From the NCBI GenBank assembly GCA_003550325.1, contig QKWP01001990.1:30379-94378 (forward strand): DNA of 64,000 nucleotides, written 5' to 3'. Positions 53,777 through 64,000 of this stretch are shown here, piece after piece. The translations under genes and the position numbers were made by a program. The notes below the pieces were generated by a model that saw only the letters and a list, made by a program, of their open reading frames with translations, was not told where the DNA came from and made no database searches. The DNA comes from Gigaspora rosea. Lineage: Eukaryota; Glomeromycota; Glomeromycetes; Diversisporales; Gigasporaceae. Position 1 is the first letter of the stretch; the number at the start of each line of letters is the position of its first letter.

Positions 53777-53887
53777 GAGGTTTCAAATTTTCAAATAAAT
53801 ACTCTACCCAATAATAATTAAATGTTAAAACAATATAATCTTTATTAAAAATAAAAAAATTAAAAAAAAACAATAATTAATTAAAAT

Positions 53888-54408
53888 TCAAAATACATTT
53901 TCCTTCAATTCGTAAACTAATTTCATCTTGGATATTCAAATCAATAATACTTTCTTTAGCATTTAAACTAATTGAACTAATTTTTTGTTTTTTAACAACC
54001 TCCTTATTATCATTTTCTTTTCTTTTATTACTTTGAACTAAAGTAAAACTTGATTAGTTTCAATAACAACTTCTTCAATTTCTTCTTCAGTCATATAATT
54101 ATCTTTATTAATATCTTCAACTTGAACATGATTTGATACTTGAACAAGTAAAGTTTCATTATTTTGTGTAATTAAATTATTAGAATTTTCTTTCTGCTGA
54201 ACTTGATTAATTTCTTTAATTTGCTTTCTTCATTCTTCATTTTTAGACATTGCTAAATGATATTCTTGTTTATGATGTTTAAAAAAATATTTTTTAAGAT
54301 TATTTAATTTGTATCAATATTATAAAAAGCTTCACAGATATTACAAATGAGACGTGTTTTAAGAGTATTGATATGAAAGTAATTGCGAATTTCATAAGTA
54401 TTTCTCAT
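53888..54408 (-). pseudogene. Viral C2H2/BED-type zinc-finger protein
   Basis: ATG 54408 (MRNTYEIRNYFHINTLKTRL), a zinc finger C-x2-C (LICNICEAFYN) with the paired histidines in LKKYFFKHHKQEYH after a frameshift, then a Gln/Glu-rich linker (KQIKEINQVQQKEN) and an acidic stretch (TEEEIEEVVIETNQVLL). End TGA 53888-53890. About 170 codons. An in-frame TGA follows MSKNEE. It may bind DNA or RNA; not assigned to a family. Confidence 0.45.
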
Positions 54409-54563
54409 TTTGTATAGATAGTTTGAAAAAAAATTATAACTTAATAATAAAAATATGTACGTTTTAAATAAATTTATTTATCTAATCATTTCCAAAAAAA
54501 TATAAATATAATTTACCAAATTAAGTATAAAATAACAATATAAAAAAATAATTAATAATCTAA

Positions 54564-54947
54564 TTATTTTAATATATCGAATAATGTTTTCATCATTGCT
54601 TTTGTGAACATCTTCTTAAATTCTTTATTAATCTTTATTTCTTGCTTTGATTCTGTTTTTTTAGAAGCTCTTTTGTTTTTCTGTGGCTTTGTTTTGTTAG
54701 AAGTTTTTTTTTTTGTTGGGGTTCTTTTTTTAGATTCTTTATAATTGGTAGTTAAATATTCATATGCTTCTTGTATTTCCTTAAATTTTTTTTCAGCTTC
54801 AACACATTCATTCTCAGATTTGTTTACATTCCTATCAGGATGATGGACAAGTACAAGCTTTTTGTATGCTTGCTTAATCTCATATAAAGTTGCATTACTT
54901 TTTATCTCTAATGTTTTATAGAATTCAGATTTTTTTACTCTCGGCAT
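54564..54947 (-). CDS. J-domain (DnaJ-like) protein, 127 aa, intact
   Basis: ATG 54947 to TAA 54564-54566. Residues about 8-70 are a J domain: SEFYKTLEIKSNATLYEIKQ, the loop HHPDRN with the HPD that stimulates Hsp70 ATPase, and a final helix EIQEAYEYLTT. Residues 71-105 are Lys/Thr/Ser-rich and disordered-looking; the end is a short helix (EFKKMFTKAMMKTLFDILK). It should act in the cytosol or nucleus as an Hsp70 co-chaperone. It is one of the few uninterrupted genes here, and its 3' part is duplicated at 50690-50963. Viral or host origin is not settled, but position and composition match the viral block. Confidence 0.85.
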   Translation of the reverse strand: MPRVKKSEFYKTLEIKSNATLYEIKQAYKKLVLVHHPDRNVNKSENECVEAEKKFKEIQEAYEYLTTNYKESKKRTPTKKKTSNKTKPQKNKRASKKTESKQEIKINKEFKKMFTKAMMKTLFDILK

Positions 54948-55219
54948 TGTATAATAAGCTTTTAAATATTCTAAATTACAAATTATATAAATAAAAATTC
55001 TAGATAATTTAATTGAAAATTGATTATAAATTTTATTTGTAAATTACCAATTTATTTTTAAGACTCAAATCTTTAATTTGTTTCAAATAATTTATTTAAA
55101 GAAAATATTGTTTTTAATCATTTTTATTTATTGTTTAGTTCTTTTAAAATATTATAAATACAATTTTAAACTTCTATTAATTGAAAAAACTAATAACAAT
55201 TTTTTTGAAAACAATTAAA

Positions 55220-55846
55220 ATGTCTTTTTTTAAGAAATTCATTAACAAATTAAACAAACAAAATACTTGAAAAAACATTTATTGAAACCTGGAAAGAAGA
55301 ATCCAAATTCAAGAAGTTTTTCAAGAAATTATTTAAAAAAGATGAAGAAAAAGAAGTTGTTGAAAAAGATTTTTGGGGTTGGGATATTCAATTATCTTGT
55401 TCGACCAGCTATAAAAAAGATTCTAAAATAACCACTTTAAAACTAGACAAAGAAGAAAATCAAATTGTACAAGAAATCAGACAAAATTTTTATTAGTTAT
55501 AAGAAATTTAAAGAATATTTTACTTGATGAAAATTTCATTGATGTGGGAGCAACTTATCATTCAAAAAAAAAACAATTAAAGAATATTCTTGAATTCCTT
55601 GAAGCACATACAAGAAGCTATTTTAATTTATTTAATGATGGACATAATTATTATATTCAATATACTGTAATACTTTAGACTTGATGGAACATAGAAGAAA
55701 AAGTTATGAAAATGACTTCAAAGTTTGGTTTCAAAATGTGAAATTATACTGTAAAAAATTTAGAGTAAAATATATTTGGTCATATTCAGACTTAGAAAAA
55801 TATTGTAATGAACATTTATCATATTAATTTAGAAATTTATAAATGA
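55220..55846 (+). pseudogene. Viral hypothetical protein
   Basis: ATG 55220 (MSFFKKFINKLNKQNT), frameshift in an A-run, then FIETWKEESKFKKFFKKLFK, DFWGWDIQLSCSTSYKKDSK, LKLDKEENQIVQEIRQNF, another shift, and RNLKNILLDENFIDVGATYH, KKKQLKNILEFLEAHTRSYF and NLFNDGHNYYIQYT. The stop is near 55846. About 205 codons, basic N-terminus. No domain recognised. Confidence 0.45.
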
Positions 55847-55935
55847 AAATTGTACATATTTATTTTATAAATAAAAATTTATATATTCTATTTATAAATA
55901 AATTAATTTTGAAAAACTATTTTTCATTCTGAATG

Positions 55936-56095
55936 GTTTTTTATTGATTATATTAATCGTAATGAATTAGATAATTGTGAAATTAATCTTAGAAATGGAT
56001 TAAATAGGACCAGAAGTAAAAAAAAATAGAACTAGTAAGCAAGCAAAACAATTAGCAATAGAATTTAAGTTAAAACAGAATTATAGGAAAGCATA
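55936..56095 (+). pseudogene. HNH-like endonuclease family, copy D (3' fragment)
   Basis: HSEWFFIDYINRNELDNCEI followed by NLRNGLNRTRS is the clearest HNH-type box of the four copies (D-x-IN-x-N-x-x-DN-x-x-x-NLR). After a frameshift the tail TSKQAKQLAIEFKLKQN, shared with copy C, ends at TAA 56093-56095. The N-terminal half is missing. Confidence 0.5.
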
Positions 56096-56159
56096 ATGGA
56101 TATCAAATTTGATAAAATATTTATTATTTATTTGTTAAAAAAAATACAAAAAATAAAAT

Positions 56160-56779
56160 AAATATTAATAACTATCATTTTCACTATTCGAATATTCAAA
56201 AATATCATTAAAGTTTTCTATATTACTTTCTTGTTTTACATTATTTTCATCATCATTAATAAATTCTTCAACTACTTCATGTTCATTTTTAAGTTCTTCA
56301 TATGAAAAATTTAATAAACCACCATTTCATCAAAATAAGAAGTATCATTAGTAAAATCATTAATTACAGTTAAAAGTTGACTAGATAATCTATTAAATCT
56401 TTCTTGTAAATATAATTCTTGAGCAATTTCGAAACTTTTACCAAAAATAAAGAATAAAAAGAAAGTTGTTCATTTAATTTTGATCTTTTTCATCAAGTCT
56501 TTCTTGCATTTCACTTATAACTTGCACAAAAACTTCTTTAGTTACTTCAGCTTCTTGCTTTATTTCTTTAATATCTTTTTCAAATTTTTGTTTCATTTTA
56601 GCAAATTCTTCTTCAAATTCCTGTTTCACATTGTTAAAATTTTTTTTAAGCCATTTAGTTTCTCATTTTTCATCTTCATAAACTTCTTGTTCAACAAATC
56701 TCTTAGACATTTTGTTTTGGTATTTAATTTCTTGTAGTTTTGTTTTGTCAATAAAATAAAATTTAAGTTGTTTTGACAT
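56160..56779 (-). pseudogene. Viral coiled-coil protein
   Basis: ATG 56779 (MSKQLKFYFIDKTKLQEIKY) or the in-frame ATG at 56710 (MSKRFVEQEVYEDEK), then a long coil KNFNNVKQEFEEEFAKMKQK, FEKDIKEIKQEAEVTKEVFV and ISEMQERLDEKDQN. After a TAA and a frameshift: EIAQELYLQERFNRLSSQLL and an acidic end near 56160. In-frame TGA after YEDEK and TAA after DEKDQN lie at likely Trp/Gln positions. The hydrophobic frame on the opposite strand (56480-56737) is its shadow. Function unknown. Confidence 0.5.
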
Positions 56780-57039
56780 TATTTATCAAGTAAAATTTTA
56801 TTTCTTTTAAAGGTTTTCATATCTTATTTTAGAACTTAATTTTTGTATTTAGAAAATAATATTACATAATTTTAGAAATTTAAAAAATAATATTACATAA
56901 TTCTAAGTACTAATTAAAGCATATCTTATTTTTTTTATTCTACAATAATATTTCTATTTTTATATTTATTGAAACAATAAAAATTTTAAGTTTTTCTGAA
57001 TTTAGTTTTATAAAAAAAGAGTTCAATAAAAAAACTAAA

Positions 57040-57475
57040 AAAAAATAAAGTACAATCAAGAATTTACTCCTGAAGAAATTAAGAATTTGAAAATGAGATT
57101 ATGCAAGAATTGTTTTTGAAAAATTTGAAACAATTAGAAGAATATTATTCTTCTTTTTCAGTAATTTATTGTAATAAATGCAAACAAGAATAAATAATTG
57201 AAGTTCAAGTACATATTTGTAAAACATACCTTCCACGAATGAAATTATATTATGAATACTATGATTTTGTAAATAATTCTGAAAAGGCACAAGAATACAG
57301 TACCTTCAAAAAATAGAAGAATTATATAATTGTAAGCAGAAAATTTTTATTAGTTTATTATTTAAGCTTAAAAAACAAATCAAAGAAAATTATTTTTATG
57401 TATTGAAGAAAACAAATTAATACAAGAAATTACAGAAGTTATTGAAAATGATGATGATATAAGTCAAGTATAGTG
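57040..57475 (+). pseudogene. Viral zinc-binding-like remnant
   Basis: Plus-strand pieces NQEFTPEEIKNLKMRLCKNC, LKQLEEYYSSFSVIYCNKCK, IIEVQVHICKTYLPRMKLYY and EYYDFVNNSEKAQEYSTFKK, ending IEENKLIQEITEVIENDDDI just before the repeat at 57478. The C-x-x-C pair could bind zinc. Two frameshifts and TAA/TAG stops. Start unclear; no family recognised. Confidence 0.4.
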
Positions 57476-57477
57476 TT

Positions 57478-57839
57478 CCAAATCGGACCAAAAAATGCAA
57501 TTGATTAATCAGATAAAATGTTTTTAACCAATCGATTAAAAATTGATTGTACCAACTAATCGATTAATCGATTAATTGGTATAATCAATTATTTGATTAA
57601 TCGATTATTCAATAATCGAATAATCAATTATTCGATAAATCAAATAATCGATTAATTGATTATTCGATTAAATCGATTATTTAATCGAATAATCGATTAC
57701 TCATATATAGTAAAATAATACTAGTCATATGTAAAATCATAATTATAAGACTAAAATATTGGTGAGCAAATTATGATCAAGAATGTCATTGCAATTCAAA
57801 TCATGATAGTACTAAATCAACTTTAACCACATATAGTAT
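57478..57839. repeat. TCGATTAAT-rich repeat, left part
   Basis: 57500-57710 is built from ATCGATTAATCGATT-like units that are self-complementary. The same kind of sequence resumes at 63170-63385 on the other side of the hAT transposon, so the transposon landed inside this repeat block. Confidence 0.6.
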
Positions 57840-59015
57840 CAGGGATAGTAAATGACCTGGTCATTTGATTATTTTTTAAATGACCTAAAATGACCAATAA
57901 ATGACCGATATTTTTTGATCATTTGAATTTTGGTCATTTGTAAATGACTGATGACCAAATGACATATGTCATTTATAAATAACCTGGGTTATCATGGTCA
58001 TCGGTCATTCCACATTAACAAAAATAGCATTTGATTCAATAATAGTTAGTGTAATTTAATGATAATCGAATACTTAACATATTCGGGTAACAATTGACAT
58101 TTAGCAGTATAGTCCTTAACCTGCTTACCACTTATACGTACCCTTTTCCACTTGTTACAACATGTATAATCCATACTCCTTAATAGCTTCATACTCCTTA
58201 ACCAACTTCATTATTACTTTATTACTAGTTATTGTCATTTTAAGAACAATAATTAAGACAATCATATGCACAAATAAATGCACGCCGTACGGAAGCATGC
58301 ACCATTATGGAATTGCCCCACAATACCTGTATCTGACAACCTACCCTACATAAAAGGTTAACTAGAATATAATGATAATTATTACGTAGTTGAGATTTAA
58401 TAAAGGTAAATTAGGATTATAAATAAATATTCTGTGCTATTAAAAAGGGGTGAATCATGATTAGTGAGAGATTGCTCTTTATCCAATCCAAGTTTGAGAA
58501 TATAAGTGAGAGGATAAATTGTCCAAAGCGATAATGTTAATATGAGTGTTAATACTACTAATTTCATGATACGCAATTTAAAGTAAAATGAACATTTGAA
58601 TTATTATTTTATCGGTGCAATAAATAATAGGCCAGAACGATCTGGATTTTTTTTTAACTCTTCCTGTATTTTTTTTTGTATTTCTTGTATTTTCACGTAT
58701 TATGCAAAACCAGATTTGCACATTTTAAATTCTTATTAATGAATTTAAAATTCACATAGCAGTAGCATGTGTGAACATTAAAGAAAAACAAAATTAGTAG
58801 TATTTATAAGGAAACATTATATAATAGATAGCAATGGATGCTTGTTTGATTACGATAAAGTTCGCAAGAATAAAAGTGGGTACTAAATAGGTAACATTAT
58901 TTTATATTTAGTAAAAAAAGTTAAAGAGATTTTTCGCCTCTAATTCTATCTTATGCTATCTCACACAAAATACTTGTAGATAATATATCAAATTATTTTC
59001 ATATCAAGCTTTACT

Positions 59016-62000
59016 ATGGGTAAAAAAAAGCATAATTTTCGGGATTTTTTCTATTTGGTCGTCCCTGATAACCCAAAGGCAAATAAAAAGGCAGTTTGCC
59101 TTTTTTGCTCGCGAAAATATACTTTAGCAGTTGCCTTTACAAAGCCTGAGTGCTTTGTTTCTAATAAAGCAAAGCTGTGTCGTAATCATCTTCAAAGTTG
59201 TGAAAATTTTAAAGCGGATTACAATAAGGATGAAGTTTTGGAGATTCTCTCACGGTCAGTTCCTGAAGACACTAAAAAAAAGGGTAAAAAAAGGTAATTA
59301 TATTAGCCATATGTTAAAACAATACTCCACACAATAAACATAATGACTATTCTCAATAAAACTATAGCAGTCGAAGCAGCTGAAATTAGTACTGAATCCG
59401 AAAATGAAATTTCCAATACATCGATAACTAAATTGTCTACATCAAAATCTACTGAAACTGCATCACAAATTAAAAAGCAAACAACACTTTCTCATTATGT
59501 TTTATGGCCACTATCTGATAATGATAAGTCACATTTTGAGAACTTAGTACTATGAATGATAGTTTCAAATGGTCTTGCTTTTACATTTATGGAGAACCAA
59601 GAAACACGGGATGTTTTTAATTACATAATGCCAACCCTAAAGCTACCTAATAGGCGAGCAATTAGTGATCGAATTCTTTCAAAAGTGACAGTAAATCTAA
59701 CTGAAGAAATTTTACAAAAAGCTCATGCAGATAAAATCGGTGTAACCGCAGCCTTTGATGGCTGGACAAACATTAAGCAAGAACATCTGTTTGGTGTCAT
59801 TTTGATCACTTCTCAGGGCAAACCTTTGATCTGGAATGCAAGTGATATTAGTGGCCAGCGATCAATGACTGAGAATGCAAAATTTTTAATCAAAAACATA
59901 ATGAATGATGCTAAAAAAAAAGGCATAAAAATAAACTGTTACGTGTTGGATTCTGCCGGCGAGTATGCGGCTGCAAGGTAAACTTTAAGTACTTGTTAAG
60001 TATACATTTAAATATTTAAATAATCAAATTTTTTACAGGCGACAACTAAGAGTTGAGTATTCTGATAAAGTGTTTATGCCTTGTATGGCACATCAAATTA
60101 ATTTGGTTGTTGGAGATATTTTTAAAGAATCTTCTGCATACAAAAAGGCTTCAAAAAATGCAATACGCATTGTGAGTTTTTTCCATTCATCAACATATTT
60201 TACAGGCTTATTATGGAATGAGCAAATGTCATGTTATAGACAAACTATTTCTCTCGTCACCCCATCTGAAACTCGATGGAACAGTCTCTACTTTTGTTTT
60301 CATTCCATATTAAAAACTGAAGCCGCTCTTAAAGTAAGTACTGTATATATTTTGTAAATAAATTAAGAAAAAGATGCATACCGTATCTGCACAGACAATG
60401 CATTATTTTGAAATTCCAATTGTTATGCATTTGCCATATACGAAATATTGCATATGCACATTCCGAAATAACTTGTATTGTCCTGAAATAATACATTATT
60501 ATGTGCTAATACTGTAATATTCTTGTAAGGGTCCATGTCATTTTACTAATATTCGCTTCAAAGACACCAAATTTTACTGGCAAGCTTATTTTTTGACAGG
60601 TTTATTTTGTAAACATTATATTTTACCCAATAACTTATTTCTAAAAATTTTTTTTTTATAAGTTGTATTACTTTGTTTGTGAAACAAACTATTGCCATAA
60701 TATACTGTCTACATAATAAATTTGTCTTTAAATTGATCGCCTATAAAGTGAGCTTGCAGGTGAAATGGTGGTGTCATTTTTATATATTTAGACATTGGCT
60801 ACTAAACTTTCACCCGTGAGAATTGGAACAGCAAGTACCTCTCAAAGTGGATATTCAAGGCAATGATTTGTGTCCGAAGATAACAATACAAGCAAGATGC
60901 TTCCAAATGATATTATATTAATTCTTCAAGACCCTAATTTTTGGAATCAGCTCTATGAGCTTCAAGACTTATTGTTTCTCTTGTGTGGAGTATTAAATAA
61001 ACTTCAAAAAGATGTTGCAAGACCACATGAGATCGTACATTGTTTTGAATAGATTATTAAGGTTTTTGCAAACCATAAAGATGAACGTTTTTCTAATCAT
61101 ATGGTAGAACGATTAGAAAATCATTGGGCTCAGTGGGAGCAACCTTTACTTTTATTATCACTAATTTTACATCCAAAATATCGACTTTCCAAATTTTCTT
61201 CTAATGCTTCTGGTCTCTCTTATACGCATTTTGCTCAATAGTTAAATACTATTACAACGTTTGGTTTGAAAAAACACCAACATGAATTTTATGTGAATTT
61301 TTAGCTTATCAGAGAGAAGAATTTCCTTTTGAAAAAGAAGTATACTATCAGTTTGAAGAAAATATAGTTGATTTTTGGGAAATAGCAAAGGGCTTGGCAC
61401 CAGAATTATCTCAATTGGCATTACAACTTTTTGGCATATGTATTAATTTGGCTTCTGTTGAACGGTTATGGTCAACTATGGGCTTTTTTCATACGAAGAA
61501 TCGAAACCATTTACCAGTATTTTTTTTTTTTTTTTTATAATTATTATTATTATTTATTATTTTTTTTTTAATATTTATTCTTAATTTTCTTATACTAATT
61601 AAATTAAGTTCGAAAAAGTATTGGCAATGAGTCAATTGCATAGTAGCATATTAAGCAAAAGAAAATGTGAGGAAATTGAGAAGGCTGAAGGTCATTACAA
61701 ATGAATTTGCCTCGTAGCTCCCATTCAACTCTATGAAGAAGATGGAACACAAGAATTATCAGATTCTTTATCTTCAAATGAAATTCAACCATCAACTCTC
61801 GATAATCTAGTAACTGAACAAAACGAGACATATAGTTGATGATCCTAAAGAATACTGGTCTCGAATGATTGAAAATTGGATTGATATGTTAGATACCGAG
61901 AATTATTTAGATAATGAAGAAGCCATGAATAATGAAATACCTGAGTTTGAGTTTGGTGGACATATTATCCATCCAGCAGAAGATCCGTCAGCAAAGTGGA

Positions 62001-62059
62001 ATTTACTGGGATTATTCAATGATTCACTGGAAGCACCCGTTTCATTTGTTTTCCAGTAA
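59016..62059 (+). pseudogene. hAT transposase (BED finger, DDE core, dimerisation domain)
   Basis: ATG 59016 opens a BED-type zinc finger (AVCLFCSRKYTLAV with RNHLQSC further on). A Ser/Thr-rich linker (59343-59555) is followed by the catalytic core: GVTAAFDGWTNIKQEHLFGV, YVLDSAGEYAAAR, then across a likely 59-nt intron (GTAAAC at 59979, acceptor TTTTTTACAG to about 60038) FMPCMAHQINLVVGDIFK and ETRWNSLYF. A second intron probably runs from GTAAGT (60333) to TATATATTTAG (about 60792). Then PLLLLSLILHPKYRLSKF and the C-terminal INLASVERLWSTMGFFHTKN dimerisation region, interrupted by a T-rich stretch at 61520-61600, and an acidic end (61865-62059). TGA 59553-59555, TAG near 61050 and 61240 and frameshifts make it inactive. 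Confidence 0.85.
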
Positions 62060-62166
62060 ATAATAAATAATTTTTTATCGATTAGCATCTTAAATTTGAA
62101 CTCTTGCCTTATAAAAACAATATTTTTTTATTATTCAAAGTAGTAACAATATTTTCTCTACACAAT

Positions 62167-62198
<32 letters not shown>

Positions 62199-63034
62199 AT
62201 AAAAAAGAAAAAAAAAGAATAAAAAAGAATAAAAAAGAATAAAAAAAAAAGAAAAAAAATTTTAGTAGGATTCTTTTTTTCAAGGCGGGTTTTTTCTTAT
62301 TTTGGGGCTTTTAGACATTATTCTTTTCTGATATTTTGTATTAACTTGACCATATTAAAGGGTTTTTTTCTGGGTTAGTTACTGTAGTATCAAAAAATGA
62401 GATGCTAACTCATAAATATTTACATCCAATATAATGATAATGGATCAGATCCATTTATTTATTTGTATGCAGTAATGGCAATAAGAGTCGAACCTTAACT
62501 TTCTCTTTACACTTTAATGCATTTTTTATACATGCCTTTTCTTTAAATATGTAGGTCGATAAAGCTAGAAGTTAATATAGGCTGAAAGCAACATATTCGC
62601 TATCCTAAATAAAAGGTAATCATGAATTAAAGTCAATTGTTGTACGTAACTTAAAGAAGCTGATTATTTATATATTTGGTAATTGTAATTGTTACTTATA
62701 TTGTTTAGTGATTAAGTACCGAATGGCAAGCAGGCTTTACCATTTATGGGCGTAGTGAACTAAGTCGATATTTATAAAGTCGGTTAGTCAACTAGCCGGG
62801 CACTATTTGTTATTGTTTTTAATATTAACGATTTTTATAAATAAATTCAAAATATAATATAGTATATTCACCTAAACAACTGGAGAATAAATAAATGAAA
62901 TTGTAATGCCAAAATTGAAAATTGATAAAATTGAAAATTGATAAAATTGAAAATTGATAAAATTGAAAATTGATAAAATAGCATAAAAAGAAACGTTTTA
63001 AATACTTAAAATTTGCCAATTAAATTGCATTATT
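62060..63034. other. Non-coding 3' part of the hAT transposon
   Basis: Holds an A-rich AAAAAAGAATAAAAAAGAA microsatellite (62165-62260) and a short tandem repeat of TGATAAAATTGAAAAT (about 62915-62975). No gene. Confidence 0.6.
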
Positions 63035-63135
63035 TTTAAATGACCCTAATAGGTCATTTGACTTTTGAAATGACACGTGACTGGTCATTATTCACGTGTG
63101 TCATTTGGGTCATTTCAGGTCATCTACCATCCCTG

Positions 63136-63420
63136 ATTATAGTATTGTGTATCAATTTGTAATAAAATTCTTAAATTAACTAATCGACCTATTATAAAGA
63201 TGTTAATCATCAAGTTTATATGGATTTTGACAACCAATCGACTAGTTAGTTAATCGACTAGTCAATTAGTTAGTCAATCGATTGATCGATTAATCAATTA
63301 ATCAGATTAATCGATTGATCGATTAATCAATTAATCAGATTAATCGAAAGTTAATCGATTAATCGTCGATTAATCGATTTATATGTAAAATCAAATGTTT
63401 TATGTATAGATCGAATGATA
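63136..63420. repeat. TCGATTAAT-rich repeat, right part
   Basis: 63225-63385 repeats GATTAATCGATTGATCGATT-like units, partner of 57478-57839. Confidence 0.6.
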
Positions 63421-63460
63421 AAAAGTACTTATAAAATGTGAAAAAAATTTTATTCAATAA

Positions 63461-63600
63461 ATGAATTTAACAATGAATTTTTTAATAATTGTAAATTTTT
63501 TTGTATCGTTCTTATTCTTACTATCATTCTTCCCTATAATCTTTTTTTAATATTTTTTATTGATAAAAAAAGATTACTTCAAAATTATAAAAATAACTCT
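63461..63600 (+). pseudogene. Short hydrophobic peptide
   Basis: ATG 63461 (MNLTMNFLIIVNFFVSFLFL) with one membrane span, stopped by TAA near 63549 and continued in frame by a basic stretch (FLLIKKDYFKIIKITLF). It may be a small viral membrane protein like those at 21.8-23.4 kb. Weak evidence. Confidence 0.25.
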
Positions 63601-63690
63601 TTTTTAACTTTTCATCCTAAAAAATTCAATAATTGAACAAAAAAAAACAATTAAAAACAAAAAAATCAAATTTAAACAAACTTTTTAAAA

Positions 63691-63951
63691 ATGTTTTCAA
63701 AAATTTTCTATTTTATCCTTGTTCTTTCTGTCCTTATTGGACTCTTTTTCACAAATCTTTTCTCTAGTGAATATCAAAATGATATTTCCCAATACACAAT
63801 TAAAATCATATATTCCAAAATCTTCTTTTGGATTTGTATAGTTATTGCTTATTTGATAACTACAATTATTATTGTATCAATTTATTCTTTTTGGTTTTGG
63901 TGTACTTTAATCAAAAAATTTCAGAACATTTCATCTCTTAGACAAATTTAA
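63691..63951 (+). CDS. 86-aa two-span membrane protein (intact)
   Basis: ATG 63691 to TAA 63949-63951. Residues about 4-25 (KIFYFILVLSVLIGLFFTNL) and 45-70 (IFFWICIVIAYLITTIIIVS) are membrane spans, joined by a polar loop with SSEYQNDISQ. A short basic tail (IKKFQNISSLRQI) is probably cytosolic. The first span could act as a signal anchor. The start is preceded by an A-rich leader, as in the viral genes. No family recognised. Confidence 0.5.
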   Translation: MFSKIFYFILVLSVLIGLFFTNLFSSEYQNDISQYTIKIIYSKIFFWICIVIAYLITTIIIVSIYSFWFWCTLIKKFQNISSLRQI

Positions 63952-64000
63952 TTAAATCTATCAAAAAATCCTTACTGTTTGTTAGAAAGGTTTATAAAAT

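Larger units (their letters stand above)
57840..63135. mobile_element. Near-complete hAT transposon, 5.3 kb
   Basis: Ends CAGGGATAGTAAATGACCTG and CAGGTCATCTACCATCCCTG are inverted repeats with a few differences. TATAGTAT precedes the left end directly and occurs two bases beyond the right end, a probable 8-bp target duplication. Subterminal regions (57850-58010 and 63035-63120) carry many ATGACC/GGTCAT units, the usual transposase-binding repeats of hAT elements. It encodes the transposase at 59016-62059. Confidence 0.8.

Noticed and set aside
53679-53873. Protein of 64 residues with internal repeats
   Set aside because: It is read out of the 52-bp minisatellite, whose period is not a multiple of three; no independent coding evidence.
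56480-56737. Phenylalanine-rich 85-residue protein on the plus strand
   Set aside because: It is the complement of the Lys/Glu-rich coiled-coil gene on the minus strand, which has better coding features.

Overview
The window is very AT-rich eukaryotic DNA, most like a Glomeromycotina (Rhizophagus-type) nuclear genome. The evidence is decayed LINE, Mutator/FAR1, hAT, Merlin and PIF-Harbinger-like elements, an Mrr-type nuclease gene with a possible intron, tRNA-headed retroposons and gag-like coiled-coil sequence. There is no rRNA, no credible functional tRNA and no CRISPR. Almost every gene is broken by frameshifts, stops or insertions; only a few short ORFs are intact.

Layout. Positions 1-21.8 kb are mostly a graveyard of transposons: a tRNA-headed retroposon (228-2079), two LINE remnants (2.3-4.0 and 4.6-7.05 kb), a Merlin/IS1595-like transposase (7.1-7.9 kb), three copies of an HNH-like endonuclease family (4.2, 8.0 and 11-14 kb), a FAR1/Mutator transposase (16.9-20.1 kb) and a near-perfect 537-bp palindrome (20.9-21.4 kb). 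From about 21.8 to 57.5 kb lies a dense, mostly minus-strand gene block with tiny intergenic gaps and ATGA/TAATG overlaps. It encodes a B-family DNA polymerase (36.0-39.4 kb), a deoxynucleoside kinase, a CMP/dCMP kinase, an F-box plus Cys-rich protein, a J-domain protein, zinc-finger proteins, small tail-anchored proteins, coiled-coil proteins and tandem paralogues. I read it as a decayed endogenous nucleocytoplasmic large DNA virus segment. From memory, asfarvirus-related insertions are known in Rhizophagus; the family cannot be fixed from the sequence alone. From 57.8 to 63.1 kb sits a nearly whole hAT transposon, followed by small membrane ORFs that look like the viral block again.

The most striking non-gene signal is a family of imperfect palindromes (core TATTYRGT - loop - ACYRAATA). 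At least twelve lie in the intergenic gaps of the 35.9-47.4 kb cluster, normally 17-45 nt upstream of a start codon and often overlapping the previous stop. A fourfold tandem array sits in a divergent gap at 48.3 kb. A second set of genes (27-31 kb) instead carries a TTTATATATTTTTAA box 34-47 nt upstream. These look like regulatory signals of the ancestral virus, either promoter elements or 3'-end hairpins.

Decay. In-frame stops sit where a single C-to-T (or G-to-A) change of a Gln or Trp codon would make them, and most frameshifts fall in A/T runs. Insertions with target-site duplications are layered inside viral genes, which gives a relative chronology.
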